From Paraphysoderma sedebokerense (lineage: Eukaryota; Blastocladiomycota; Physodermatomycetes; Physodermatales; Physodermataceae): DNA of 64,000 bases. The stretch lies in contig JAHLJZ010000024.1 of the NCBI GenBank assembly GCA_025602915.1, forward strand, positions 124,001-188,000, written 5' to 3'. Shown one piece after another: positions 36,456 through 46,993 of the stretch (position 1 is its first letter; every line of letters starts with the position of its first letter). The position numbers and the translations under genes are program-made. The notes under the pieces are model-generated. The model saw nothing but the letters and a program-made list of their open reading frames with translations. It did no database searches and was not told the DNA's origin.

Positions 36456-38251
36456 TTATTTGATTCGTCCTCGTACATCTACGTCCATCCATTTCCAAAC
36501 TTCATCGCCACTTTTCCATCGTTGATACCCAACCCAACCACTCGTTAATTCAATTTCTTTAGTTTCTTCCGTCGTCCCATTATCTTTATCCACCCGACTA
36601 CTCTCACCACCATTTGCCCTCTTTTTCTGATTTTTCATCCTCTTCCGCTGTTTCGGATCAATGATACCCTCGTACTTCCAATTGGGTCCTAACGCTATCT
36701 CTTCTTGAATTAATTTAGTAATAATTCTACCTAAATTAATGGTATCGTCTAACCCGCAATGTAACCTTCCTTCAAAAGATAAATTGTAATAAGATAACAT
36801 TGAATCTAGGTTGACTGTATTGTCGGAATTGAAATTTGAGGAGCCAGATGGGGAAGAGGAGGAAGGGGAAGTACGTCGTAGCGTTCGTTTCCAGTATTTA
36901 CGGAGATCAGTGAAAGATTCAAAGTAAAACGGGCGTGGGGTTTGTGTGATTGCTAATTGCTTGCGGATAAAATCTGGTTCAGATAGAATTGGGTTAACCC
37001 GGGCGTTCAGATTTAGAGAAAAAATTAAGTGAATTTAAGTTGAGTAAAAAGAAGAGCACGACGCACCTCTGATATCCCAGGGTCCGTCCGTCACAAAGCA
37101 AAACCTGTTTGTCGAAATTTCCTCCACTCTACTCCTCCATCCTTCTTTCACTATCTCGTTATCATCATTACCATTTGATTTTATCGACGACTCTGCCATT
37201 CCCTGGTTTCGTTGATTCTTTGAACCAGTTTCAAATCGATTTTGATACTTTGAATTCTCAATCAACATTAACCTCGATTCAATCATCTCCGACAACCCTT
37301 GATCGACATCCTCATTTTCATTTCTTGTTTCATTTTCCCTCGACTCTTCCAAACCGGTACTACTCGATTCACCGGCACCGACACCGTCACCGTCCTCGTT
37401 CTCTTTCCAAACCGCAAGTCCCATTTCTACCAACCATGTTTCAAATTCTTCTAATACCTCTAGAAACGGTTTCGCGGTATCCACCATCTCTTGTTTTATC
37501 CCCGTCAAATTTGTACAAAATTCAGTTAACATCGGATTCACCCGTGGTCGAACGTACCGATGAAACTTTGATATCTGGCAAACCCGAGACACCAAAAAAA
37601 AATAAAAAGCAAATAATTAGATCGTCATTAATAAAGTATAGAGTTCGACATTAAAATTTTGTACATACCACAGATCCAGATTGAGATTCAATCAATATCA
37701 CCGGAAACTCTATAATTTCATTTAAATATTCAAAACCAGCGGTGGAAGTACAAGTCGCTACATTATCCAATTCATAATCAAAGTAATATACAATAATACA
37801 AATTCCGAACTGTTAATAAAATAAACGGTGCATTTTTGAATGAAATAAAGACTGGAAAGTTGAGTTTCAAACGGTTGGAACCGATTTTGTGGTAACGAAA
37901 AAGGATGAACGATAAGAGGTTGAATTAGAAAAGTGTAAGGGACTTACCTTCAACGTCAAAAGCTAAGTAATATTTAAACGGAGGTTTTATCTTTTTTTTT
38001 TTCTTTCCACCTACTTTTGATTCAGTTTTTGCGGAACCCAGAGTCCTTGTATCGACAGACTCTCCATCCCAATTTTCACTGGAATGTTGGGTTACTAAAT
38101 GGGTTTTCACATATTTCTTTAACCGATCTTTTAAAGTTTCTTTGTTGCCTTTTGTTGGTAGGTTCAATGATTTTAAGAGATCACGGAGAGCAGGGGCTTT
38201 GAGTTTGGAAATCTCGGCGGGCGTAGGAAGGCCGGTGGAGAGGAGGGTCAT
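36456..38251 (-). CDS. ERI1-like 3'-5' exoribonuclease with SAP domain
   Basis: The DEDDh exonuclease family that trims histone mRNA ends, 5.8S rRNA and small RNAs. Start ATG 38251 gives MTLLSTGLPTPAEISKLKAP, leading into a SAP domain (ALRDLLKSLNLPTKGNKETL, then KDRLKKYVKTH). The exonuclease begins KYYLAFDVEATC, the first catalytic Asp/Glu motif, followed by FPVILIESQSG and FHRYVRPRVNPMLTEFCTNL with TGI. A long insert rich in Asp, Glu, Asn and Ser (about 37150-37450) separates this from FCFVTDGPWDIRG, the second catalytic motif. The last catalytic block appears as LHCGLDDTINLGRIITKLIQ, with HxxxxD. An upstream non-AUG frame is closed by a stop, so 38251 is the best start unless an earlier exon exists. 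The acidic insert is absent from animal ERI1. Confidence 0.85.
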
Positions 38252-38502
38252 TGAACGCAAAGTAGATAAAGATGAGGGGGCGGAATGATGTGATGCAAAA
38301 TCAAGGATGAGGGCAGGAATGAATGATTTTAATGAATATGGAGGGCACACGAGAGTGCATATCTAACTCTATTGTTGCACGGTTTCTTTTACAAGTTCAG
38401 TTATGGGTTAAATTTAAAGGCTATATTTAAACAGTTCACGTACAAAGAACAATACTATTATAATCTAGTAATAAACAAAAATTAGCAAAATATTTCGAGA
38501 AT

Positions 38503-39954
38503 CTACTTCATCAACTTGATTCCCTCCAACTCCTTCTTTACAAACTCGCCACATTCAATACTTGGGTAGACTTTCATTCTATCTTCAGTATCGTACGGCG
38601 CCAACGGTTCCAACATTTCATCGCTGGCCACATGCAAGAAGAAAGTAGAGCTGATTCGCCAGAGAGATCGGTTTTCAGATTGAGCCTTCTCGACCGCTGC
38701 AAGAGTAGCAGGGGTGACAACGACTTCATGGTATCCAGCCAGGATTTCGCCACCAGTGAGGATTTCGAGTTGTTTACCGGCTTGTACCAGGAGACAACCT
38801 AAAATAGAATTTCAAGATTAAATCAATACATAGTTAGAGAGGTAGATGCAATTCATTTTTATTTAAAAAGGGTTACTACCTTCAGGAACTCGGACGGCCA
38901 TCTTGGATCCGCTGTTACGAGCCCAAATATGAAGGCCGGGGAATCGGGACTTGCCGTGAATGGTAAGAAGATTAAAGTCGTAATGAAAACCTATTGTAAC
39001 GTCAACACGGTCATTCATTAGTGAGTGTCGTCTTAGAGTGGGAGCATGATTCAAGAATTTCAACAAACCTGCGAACACGGTTCCCAACTTATTATATTTC
39101 CTTAAATCGCTACCTGTCGGTGCTAGCAAATGGGGACCACCCATCGCCTTCTTCAGGAATGCACCTTTATCTTTTAACCCTAATCCGGATGCCACCAACT
39201 GGGCGACGCCAATGACAGCGTCATGCATCAGCGTACCCCAATTGTTCATTGTAGATTCCCATGTTGAAGCAAATGCTTCAGGAACGACGGGAGCAGCATT
39301 CAAAGCTGGGTATTTGGTATTGGAGCGAGTTTTACCGATTCGCCAAAAGAATCTCCATTTTGGGTCAGGGCCGGACCACATTGTGGGTTTGTCACTGTGT
39401 TGCAATGTGGGATGGTGGTGAATATTCAAGCGAGAGTTCAAAGGCAGTGGATGAACAAGATTGGTTAGTCTTGAAGAGGTTTGAAAGAAATTCATTTCAT
39501 GTCGACATACCCTTCTGGCAAGCTATTCATGACTTCCATACATTTCAAGTCACTAAGGCACAACGGTTCTTCGGTGAATTCAGGTGTGACACCGACTTGG
39601 TAACCTGTTGAATAGTTAAGCAATGGACAAAGAAATGCCAATCCGTTAGTTTTTTTCACCAGTTGGTCTCCATTGAGGCTGGTTGATTGAGAAATGAGTG
39701 GTTGAAGATGACATACCCCATTCAGGTCTGGCGTCCTTCATTTTGACGTCGTGATCTTGGCCAAAGTAGTTTTCCATAGTGTCGAGGAATCTAGTGTTGT
39801 GCTGTTCGGTGACTCTGGGGTCTTTGACGAGGAGTGCGCCGTAGGTTTTCATGGCATCTGCTGCTTTTTTGGCCTCAGCGATTGCATCTTGGGAGGAGGG
39901 GTCTGCGAGGAAGGGGGCGAGGGAGATGACAGGGAGGTCGAGGGGGACAACCAT
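38503..39954 (-). CDS. 2-oxoglutarate/Fe(II)-dependent oxygenase, isopenicillin N synthase-like
   Basis: A non-haem iron oxygenase of the IPNS/DIOX family. Start MVVPLDLPVISLAPFLADPS matches the DIOX_N beginning 'xxLPVIDLxxF'. The jelly-roll core shows FHYDFNLLTIHGKSRFPGLH, giving the HxD iron ligands, the distal His in LAGYHEVVVTP, and RISSTFFLH, with the RxS that binds 2-oxoglutarate. The exons join in the usual way (EWG to YQVGVTPEF, then through DKPTMWSGPDPKWRFFWRIG). The C terminus is GEFVKKELEGIKLMK. The substrate is unknown. Two E-boxes lie about 180-200 bp upstream. Confidence 0.8.
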
Positions 39955-40497
39955 TGTGTGTAGTAGTTGAGAGTGTTTAAGAAGGGATGCAATCCAGCCA
40001 GTCTATATATGTATCCGAATGATGCGGAATGAGCGGGAGTGAAGTGTCGCTGTAAGCGTGGCCGAGTGCATTCAATGATCTGCAAGCGACGGCGACTCGC
40101 CACGCGCCTGCCCCGCGGAACAATACACAACACGTGACTCTGCACTAGACACACGTGACTGGTCCGCAAGTGCATGCGGGCATGAGTGGGTGGAATTGCC
40201 AGTTGGAATATTAGTATCATATTCACATATGCTGCAGTGTGCACTCACCGCTCCTCCTCCCAAATTCCATGTCATATCGCAGTATCTGACATTCTGGAAG
40301 GATCTCACGACGTCTGGAGTCTGGACAATTATACAGTTAACCCGAATGCAAAAACAGAAAAGCAATTGTGTGCAGTGCGGAACATGTATTGCACAGCTAC
40401 TTGTTCTAATCCAAGCATTTCATACGGCTTTCCCAGGAAGTTCGTCAATCTTGACATTATTAATTGTATTTTCCAGCAACTTTCATGTTCACAGCGC
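39955..40497 (-). promoter_or_regulatory. Upstream region of the 2OG oxygenase and 3' flank of the KCTD gene
   Basis: No coding exon is evident. It contains two CACGTGACT elements, at 40131-40139 and 40152-40160, spaced 21 bp. The second continues as GGTCCG, matching the element at 41975. The stretch near 40080-40190 is GC-richer than its surroundings. Confidence 0.5.
40131..40167. promoter_or_regulatory. Pair of CACGTGACT elements spaced 21 bp, 2OG oxygenase promoter
   Basis: CACGTGACT is present at 40131 and 40152, exactly two DNA turns apart, in direct orientation. The second copy extends to CACGTGACTGGTCCG, shared but for one base with CACGTGACAGGTCCG at 41975. The pattern suggests paired binding of a bHLH-type factor. 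Confidence 0.55.
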
Positions 40498-41660
40498 CTA
40501 CTTTGGTTTTATAAGCAGGGGAGATCTAGCTTTTGAGCCTGTAGTCAATCGTGCTTTGAATTCATCCATCATGCAATATTCAGAGTCCAATACTAAAGCC
40601 TTTCGGTCATCATCGCTAAGTGCCTGTGGCACGATACCATGTCTGAGCCATTGTACGATGTACTCAAACAATCTACCATTTCCATCTACAAATACAGTAC
40701 CACTTTCATCATATTTCACTTCCCACCGCTCATTAAACATGTTTACAAACATGTGTTCGGATTTCTCGTGAGGAGAATTACACAAAGTTTGCTTTGGAAT
40801 AGAATACCTGGTTCCGCCCACATTTAGATGAATGACTGCTCGGGGTTTCGAGTTATCTTCAAATAACGAAGTCAAATAAGACTTTGTCTTCGCAAATTCG
40901 ATGATTGAACGTTCAAGTTCATTTTCGCGTGATTGTAAAGCGGTCGATACTGTCTCCATGCGCAATTGAAAGTCAGCTGCTCGTTGTTCAAGCTTTGCTT
41001 GGGCTTCTTCGTAGTACTTGGAAATAATATCGAACGGAGACTCGGAAGAAGTGTCGGAGGCGTCGATATGAACTCCTGTCGCAAGAATTCCCTTTAAACG
41101 TTCAATCTCTACTTTCAATTCAGCATTTTCATTTTGTAAGCGAATCACGTTCGTTTTGTTGGTTGACGCTTCGATGTCCTCGGCTATTAATATTTGAAGT
41201 TGGCCAGAGCGTACTTGGCTCAGGGAGTCAGGCCAACGTACATGGCGTAACGATACTTCGGTGGAATTGCCTTTTTACATGGTCCCACGGATTGCACATG
41301 TCGCTTTAACATCTCAAGATGAGACAAATAAGGGTATGATGTTGATAGTTGTACGATTCCCCCACAAATACAAAGACAATGAGAGGAGTCTTTAAATGCT
41401 GGCGAATTCATGAAAAGTCTATGACCGTCAACTTCATGTGTATAAAGTTCTGGAGTCGGATATCCTCGCTGGTATACTATATCCCATGAAGCTCCGTCGT
41501 TCATGGCATTGCACCATTGAACTTCCTGTATCATTCTTTCGTGACTGATGTTCAATAAGTTCTTTACAGACTTCATAACATCCTCGGTTAATGTTGCTGC
41601 GACTTTATCAATATTTTCTTTGGGAAGAACAAGTAAGTTTGGTAAACCGGACGAAGACAT
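40498..41660 (-). CDS. KCTD-type BTB/T1 domain protein with a coiled coil and a possible zinc-binding N terminus
   Basis: Two exons (41660-41279, 41183-40498) join in frame to about 355 aa. Exon 1 starts MSSSGLPNLLVLPKENIDKV and holds a Cys/His cluster, CICGGIV with SHLEMLKRH, which may bind zinc. The 95-nt intron begins GTAAAA, a plausible but not strong donor. Exon 2 has a coiled coil (NVIRLQNENAELKVEIERLK) and then a BTB/T1 domain: AVIHLNVGGTRYSIPKQTL, RWEVKYDESGTVFVDGNGRL and FEYIVQWLRHGIVP. Such domains usually form pentamers or tetramers and often serve Cullin3 ligases. If the join is wrong, exon 1 would be a separate 146-aa ORF ending at 41220 and the KCTD start would be unknown. Confidence 0.7.
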
Positions 41661-42035
41661 TCCGGCGAACTTCAATGGCGAAAATGTGAATCCGTAATCG
41701 CACAAAAATTGTCGGAATAGTGACCAAGTTTGTGGAAATGTTCAGAAGTGTCGACAGTTTTGAAACAATCCCAAGTACGACCTCTTGTAGACTGCACTAG
41801 CCACTGCACAGCCACACAGGACTGCGTCATTGCACGCACTTGCGTTGGACAGTTGTACGAATGCATCATATGAATGGGCGAAATGCAGTTACTATCCCTT
41901 ATACAGTACGGCCAACCGATGGAAGTCTTTCCAGTTCGGATCATCCACCACTGATGTACACCATGACAAGCTATCACGTGACAGGTCCGGGTAACCGCCT
42001 TGGAGTGTGTAGCTGCAACAGGCGCAACGATTGCA
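41661..42035. promoter_or_regulatory. Shared divergent promoter, KCTD gene (-) and ICT1 (+)
   Basis: 375 bp between start codons. It contains TCACGTGACAGGTCCGGG at 41974-41991. Frames that stay open here on either strand show no family similarity. It is about 60 bp from the ICT1 start. Confidence 0.5.
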
Positions 42036-42734
42036 ATGCTCTATGCTGCGATACGCTCAATGCTGCTACAACCACCGCTCCTCCTCCTCTCTCTCTCTCC
42101 GAAAGCATTCTCATTCCGCTCATTTGCTCCGTCATCCTTGGCCCGCTTCTCCTCCTCCTCATCCCCGACAACCAACTCCGATCTCCGCAACTGGACCCTC
42201 GCCTTCAAAAAGCACCTCATCCCCCCTACAGCCTACTCACTCTCCTTTGCCAGATCGTCTGGCCCCGGTGGCCAAAATGTCAACAAAGTCAGCACCAAAG
42301 TCATCCTACGCTTTCCTCTCCCTCCCTCTGTTTCTTTCCTGCCTGATGCCATGGTCTCAAAGTTGAAGGAACAGCAGGCCAACCGCATCACCAAGTCAAA
42401 CGAGCTGATCATTACTTCCGACAAGTACAGATCCCAAAGAGCAAACATTGATGACGCCCTTCAAAAGTTGCACGACATCATTGTCCAGGCCGGGCAAGTG
42501 GAAAAGGAAACCACCAAAGAACAGAGGCAGAGAGTCCGGCAGTTGTACGTTTCAACTTTGTCTTGTCCCCATCTTGCGGATGCATCGATTTATTCCTATC
42601 ACACTAACTTTACCGATCTCTTGCATCGGTTGAATCGATCTAGGCAAAAAGCTCATACGCAAGAGCGTTTGACCTCAAAGCTCCATCAGTCACGCAAAAA
42701 ATCAGATAGAAAAGCCCCAAAAAAAGATTGGTGA
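42036..42734 (+). CDS. Mitochondrial peptidyl-tRNA hydrolase ICT1/MRPL58-like (GGQ domain)
   Basis: Rescues stalled mitochondrial ribosomes by hydrolysing peptidyl-tRNA. The first ATG gives MLYAAIRSMLLQPPLLLLSL, followed by an Arg/Ser-rich stretch typical of a mitochondrial presequence. The catalytic core is SFARSSGPGGQNVNKVSTKV, with the GGQ motif. RITKSNELIITSDKYRSQRA follows, as in the RF1-like domain. One intron (42545-42644, branch site CTAAC at 42605) joins RVRQL to QKAHTQERLTSKLH, giving the usual basic C-terminal tail needed to bind the mRNA channel. It ends KAPKKDW. The mature length fits the family. Confidence 0.9.
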   Translation: MLYAAIRSMLLQPPLLLLSLSPKAFSFRSFAPSSLARFSSSSSPTTNSDLRNWTLAFKKHLIPPTAYSLSFARSSGPGGQNVNKVSTKVILRFPLPPSVSFLPDAMVSKLKEQQANRITKSNELIITSDKYRSQRANIDDALQKLHDIIVQAGQVEKETTKEQRQRVRQLYVSTLSCPHLADASIYSYHTNFTDLLHRLNRSRQKAHTQERLTSKLHQSRKKSDRKAPKKDW

Positions 42735-43883
42735 CAAATCAATCGCTCGCTTGCAAATTATCGGACGCCCATCTTTTTATTTCATTATATTGGTCCAACG
42801 CCTGTCGACCTCTTTAAATAATGCCGCAAAACATCTTGCTTCGCCATATTCCGCTGACCGATGCCGTATTGGTCGAGTAAGGCAGTGCTTCTATCAGACA
42901 CAGGAATTGATATATTGCAGTGATTATAGGTTAAGCTATCAGACAATCCCAGGAATTTGTAGAGGTTTTGATGTTTGATCGCTTTGAACATGGACCAAGG
43001 ATTCGTATTGTTCGTGTGAGATGACGACAGAATGGCCACATCCTTTCCGCTACTTTTCGACAGTCGATAAATTGTAGACACTTAGGCTTTCATCCTAACA
43101 AGTGGGAAATTGAATGCCCGCAACCAATTTGTACGACAAAAGAGCTTTAGACAATAGTGTTTAACAATGTACCATTATAATTTATTGGTGACTTTCTTTA
43201 AAGAAAGGGCCAGACGGTAATACAAGGTAATACAAAACCACCTGCATCTCTCATGATCAAAGCGATACTTCTTTTTGTATAAAGAAAAGCTCGACTCAAC
43301 GTCACTGTCATACGAGAGAAGACAGCAGTGGATGCGGAGCGCAGTCTCACATTGATGGTGATGATGAGAATGTAGATGGAACCACTCGTCGTTCATTGCG
43401 GATAAAGGTGGGGGCACAAGAGACACTTCCACGCAGCAGAGCATTAACGGAGAATAAAGTGCATGAGTAGATACATATTTTCACGGTAATATGTCTATAT
43501 CCCGCAGCGGGCATCTGCATATCCTGCTCAATAATTTTAGATATAATTTCTTCTGTCGTGACGGTGTCGGAAGGAACGCACGCCTAACCGAGCTTTCGCC
43601 TCCCTCCGTCTCCTGCACTTCAATTTTTCCCTCTCTCCGTCCCCTTTTGTAGATGAACCTCTAGTGAAGCAGATACAGTCATGAAGGTATGTTCTTCCTC
43701 GTCCTATGAAGGCGATATTTCTGTCTTTCTTCCTGCCGTCCGTCCTATCAGTCTAGCTAACCCAATTCGGCATCGTGTCAACCAAACCCAAAAAATTCCA
43801 TACACTCTACCTATCACAACATCTCGCATTCCGAATACCCGATACCCCATACAACTATTATAAAATAAAACCCTCGTAACACC
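42735..43883. other. Intergenic, 1.1 kb
   Basis: No convincing gene. A minus-strand frame at 42785-43081 is open but lacks an ATG start or a family match. The stretch before 43884 is pyrimidine-rich and contains an ATG at 43681 followed directly by a donor-like GTATGT, which could mark a 5' leader intron of the downstream gene. Confidence 0.4.
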
Positions 43884-45984
43884 ATGTCATCTCACAACCA
43901 ACAACAGCTTTCCTTTCCTCGGTCCATTTACGCCCGGTTAATGCTGGGTCTTGCGTTACTGCAATGTATCGCCGTCATAGTACTACAAGTCACTGCTGCC
44001 TCAGAGTTAATACCATACATAAAAACCAATGATAAGTCAAATCAGTTACGACCGTTGCCAGTTTATGTCGTTATATTCGTTGGGAGTCAAATTGTTTCCG
44101 TCGCTCTGAGTTGGGATGCGGTAGGTTTCCTTTTTGGTCGTTCTATTTTTGGGTTATGGGTGATACAGATGTGACAATGGGAAACGAAAATACTTCATCA
44201 TGGAATGATACTGATGGTCTCATTTACATTTGAATTGCACAAATGCAATGGTTGCTGCCGTTTCGGCATTTTTGGTGCATCTGAATGTGGGCTCTGACTT
44301 TTTTATTCTTTCACACAACGGCAATTCGTTTTTCAAATTTGCTCTTTTTTACTACTACCACTCGTTCCACACTTTCGACACTCGCTGTGGATAATTTATG
44401 ATGCTTGTATCGACATTACTCTGCTTCTTTTCACTATTATTCTATATTTTTCATATTTACCACCAAATCCAACGACTTGATTCGCCACGAATCGTCTCGG
44501 TTCCTTGGGTTGCTATAATGCTTTGTATTATTTCAGGTTTTCCACCAAAACACAATTCAACTCATTGGCTTCGTCATCTACAATTTCTGTACCTTCGGTT
44601 ACGCCCTCTTCCAACTCGGACAAAGAGAGTTATCGCGGGACACCATATCCCAAACGACTCCCCTGTCAACCACTCAAATTGAAAATTTCCATAGAATTTT
44701 TATTGCCATCCCCGTGGTGATTGGTGTCTTTTCCCTTATTTTTGTTTATTTGGCGTACAAATTGTATTTGGAGTTCGGTTGGAGAATTTACAAAAAGATT
44801 GGTGCTGATCCCCACATGAAAAGTAGGTCGCTTCTATCTATTTCTTGGGTTGACATTTTTCGCAAATGAAAAAAAGTAGATGCATGCTATCTACCGGAGG
44901 TTTCGACTTTCATGATGGCAAATTGAGCAATATTTGAAAACGCTCTGGTCGTTCCCTTATTCCTTTCTAAATCTGATCGCACCGAATCCACTCAAACCAT
45001 TTGCTAACCACTATTTCCATTCTTCCATTTTCCATCACCTATGATAATTTATAATCATACAGACATGTACCGAGCTTACCAAGTTTTCCTCATGCTTCTG
45101 AAAATCGATGTATTCTTCTTCCTGTCATACTCGATTCAGTACCTCGTTTTGGTATTAGACAAACAAGATTATGAATTCCCGTTAACAATAGCGGCGTTAC
45201 CGTTTACAGCGTTGATATTGGTTGCTAGTGTTTATGGGGTATGTTTTGGTCTTGCTCATTTTAGATTTTTGAGAGTTCTTTTTTGTCTCTATTGCTGAAT
45301 TTGATTGTGTTGTTGGTCCCTTATCTCCTGTTGGGTTGTCTCTTACAAACTTGAACAATCAACATTAATGCTCTGTTTTCTACTGCCATTTCTCAAATGC
45401 CGAATCTCCAAATTCACAAAACGATTCGTTGCGACAAAATAGCTGAAGAGAGAAGACAAAAGAATCATGTTGGGTTTTATATTCGGATGTGTGTTGGGAG
45501 CAGCTTATTTCATATTCAAGTTGGTCAGAATGTACACCAATTTCCAGTTACCAGACGGATCAGATAAATATGCGGGAACTCGAAACTTTTTGACTTTCTT
45601 TTGTATGTATTCAATGTCGATCTCTTTCGGCCTTTTTTGATCTCTTGCTGCGCTTGCAATAAGAGCTAACCCAATTATAATTTAACTTCACCTTTTATCT
45701 CAAAATCCGGGATGATCAGCCGCCCTCTCATTACTGATGGTTATACTGACCCTGATAAATTCAGTGGTTTGCTATAATAATTTTGGTAAAGGATTAAAGC
45801 AACATAGTACGTATTTGTTTCTCCATTCCTATTTTCCCTTTTTAAATGTCTAAATTATTTAAACGTGAATTAACAATAAATTTTTCCTTGTATTTTATCT
45901 TCAAAACAACCAGTATCTAATGTCAAACAACCCAATCCTGAGACCGGCGATGCAAACAAAGACCGAAAAATTCAAGTCGAATAG
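43884..45984 (+). CDS. UPF0658 Golgi membrane protein
   Basis: A polytopic membrane protein of a fungal family located to the Golgi in fission yeast; the molecular role is unknown. Six exons (43884-44120, 44537-44822, 45063-45238, 45443-45602, 45720-45806, 45914-45984) join in frame to 338 aa. Recognisable blocks are ARLMLGLALLQCIAVIVLQV, VFHQNTIQLIGFVIYNFCTF and KLYLEFGWRIYKKIGADPHM. They are followed by MYRAYQVFLMLLKIDVFFFL, DYEFPLTIAALPFTALILVA and a KREDKR turn. I count seven likely membrane segments. The second intron side is long (416 nt) and its content is unremarkable. Confidence 0.88.
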
Positions 45985-46993
45985 ATACAATCTAACACCA
46001 ACCTACACAAAGTTTTTATTTGATCGTATTTATTCGCTCTTCATTCATTTCTATCAATCTGTCGTTTGCCCCCGTCACTCCCTATTTCATTAATTTTATC
46101 CTCGATTCAACCGTCCAGAAAATAATACCAAGATCGAGTTAACCTTAAATGAAATAATTCCTTCATTTCCTACAATTCTTCCCTTGATACGCGAGTGTGG
46201 ATGTGTATATTGAGAGAATCGGCGGTTATACATATACATTGGATGATTAATAGTATAGTGAATTGGGAGGATAATTGGATTCATTATATGGTACACGATG
46301 ACCGAACATTGATTGTCGTTTGTTTATATCATGTTAATTATATGATTGAGTTTTCATTTTATATTATCTTATTTTACTTGTTTTTTAGGTTAGTTTTTTC
46401 ATATATTATGTTTATATACTTTCTTTTTTCTTGAAAATAATATAGTATACAATACAATTTATTTTTTTGCAATGTGATTTTTTTGGTTGACTAAAAAGCT
46501 AAAATGAAAGTGAATCAACCGACAACGCTTCATCCTAACTCATCGGTTTATTATCGTATTTTTGGATACAGAAACCAAGGTTGGAGGGGTAATCATTAGC
46601 CTTCAACACCTTGGAATCTTATTGATCGCGATGACTAGCGTCTTCAGTCACAATTCGGTGGGGCGATTTTTCTAGCTTGTGGGATTATAGTATTATGCTT
46701 TTTTTGTTAATGTGTGGGCGTGAATAATATATTAATTCATTGGTTTTGTTGGCGGGATTGATATATTGGTTGCATAAAGAGTGATTATCGGCCCAGTCGT
46801 TACCTCATTTTGGAGTTCGTGTTAGTGGTTTTTTCTTCTTTGATAGTTCATTTATGTATTTAATTTAGATTCCAATAAAACTTGTTAGTGAATACAGTCT
46901 TCGGTGGAGTATATAATCTATAGGAATATTATTACAGTGTTTATTTCTCGGAAATTTTTTCTGGCTTGATAATCTCCATCTGAAACTTTCCCG
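45985..46993. other. Intergenic, 1 kb, AT-rich
   Basis: Strongly AT-rich, with T-runs around 46330-46480. No gene is seen; the longest open frames have a composition explained by AT richness. Confidence 0.45.

Noticed and set aside
37109-37654. 181-aa plus-strand frame antisense to the ERI1-like gene
   Set aside because: It mirrors the low-complexity insert and the exonuclease exon on the opposite strand; the ERI1 motifs are on the minus strand.
41672-41977. 101-aa minus-strand frame between the KCTD and ICT1 genes
   Set aside because: It lies in the divergent promoter, covers the E-box element, and its translation resembles no family.
42785-43081. 98-aa minus-strand frame downstream of ICT1
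   Set aside because: It starts at a non-ATG codon, has no recognisable motif and no flanking exons.
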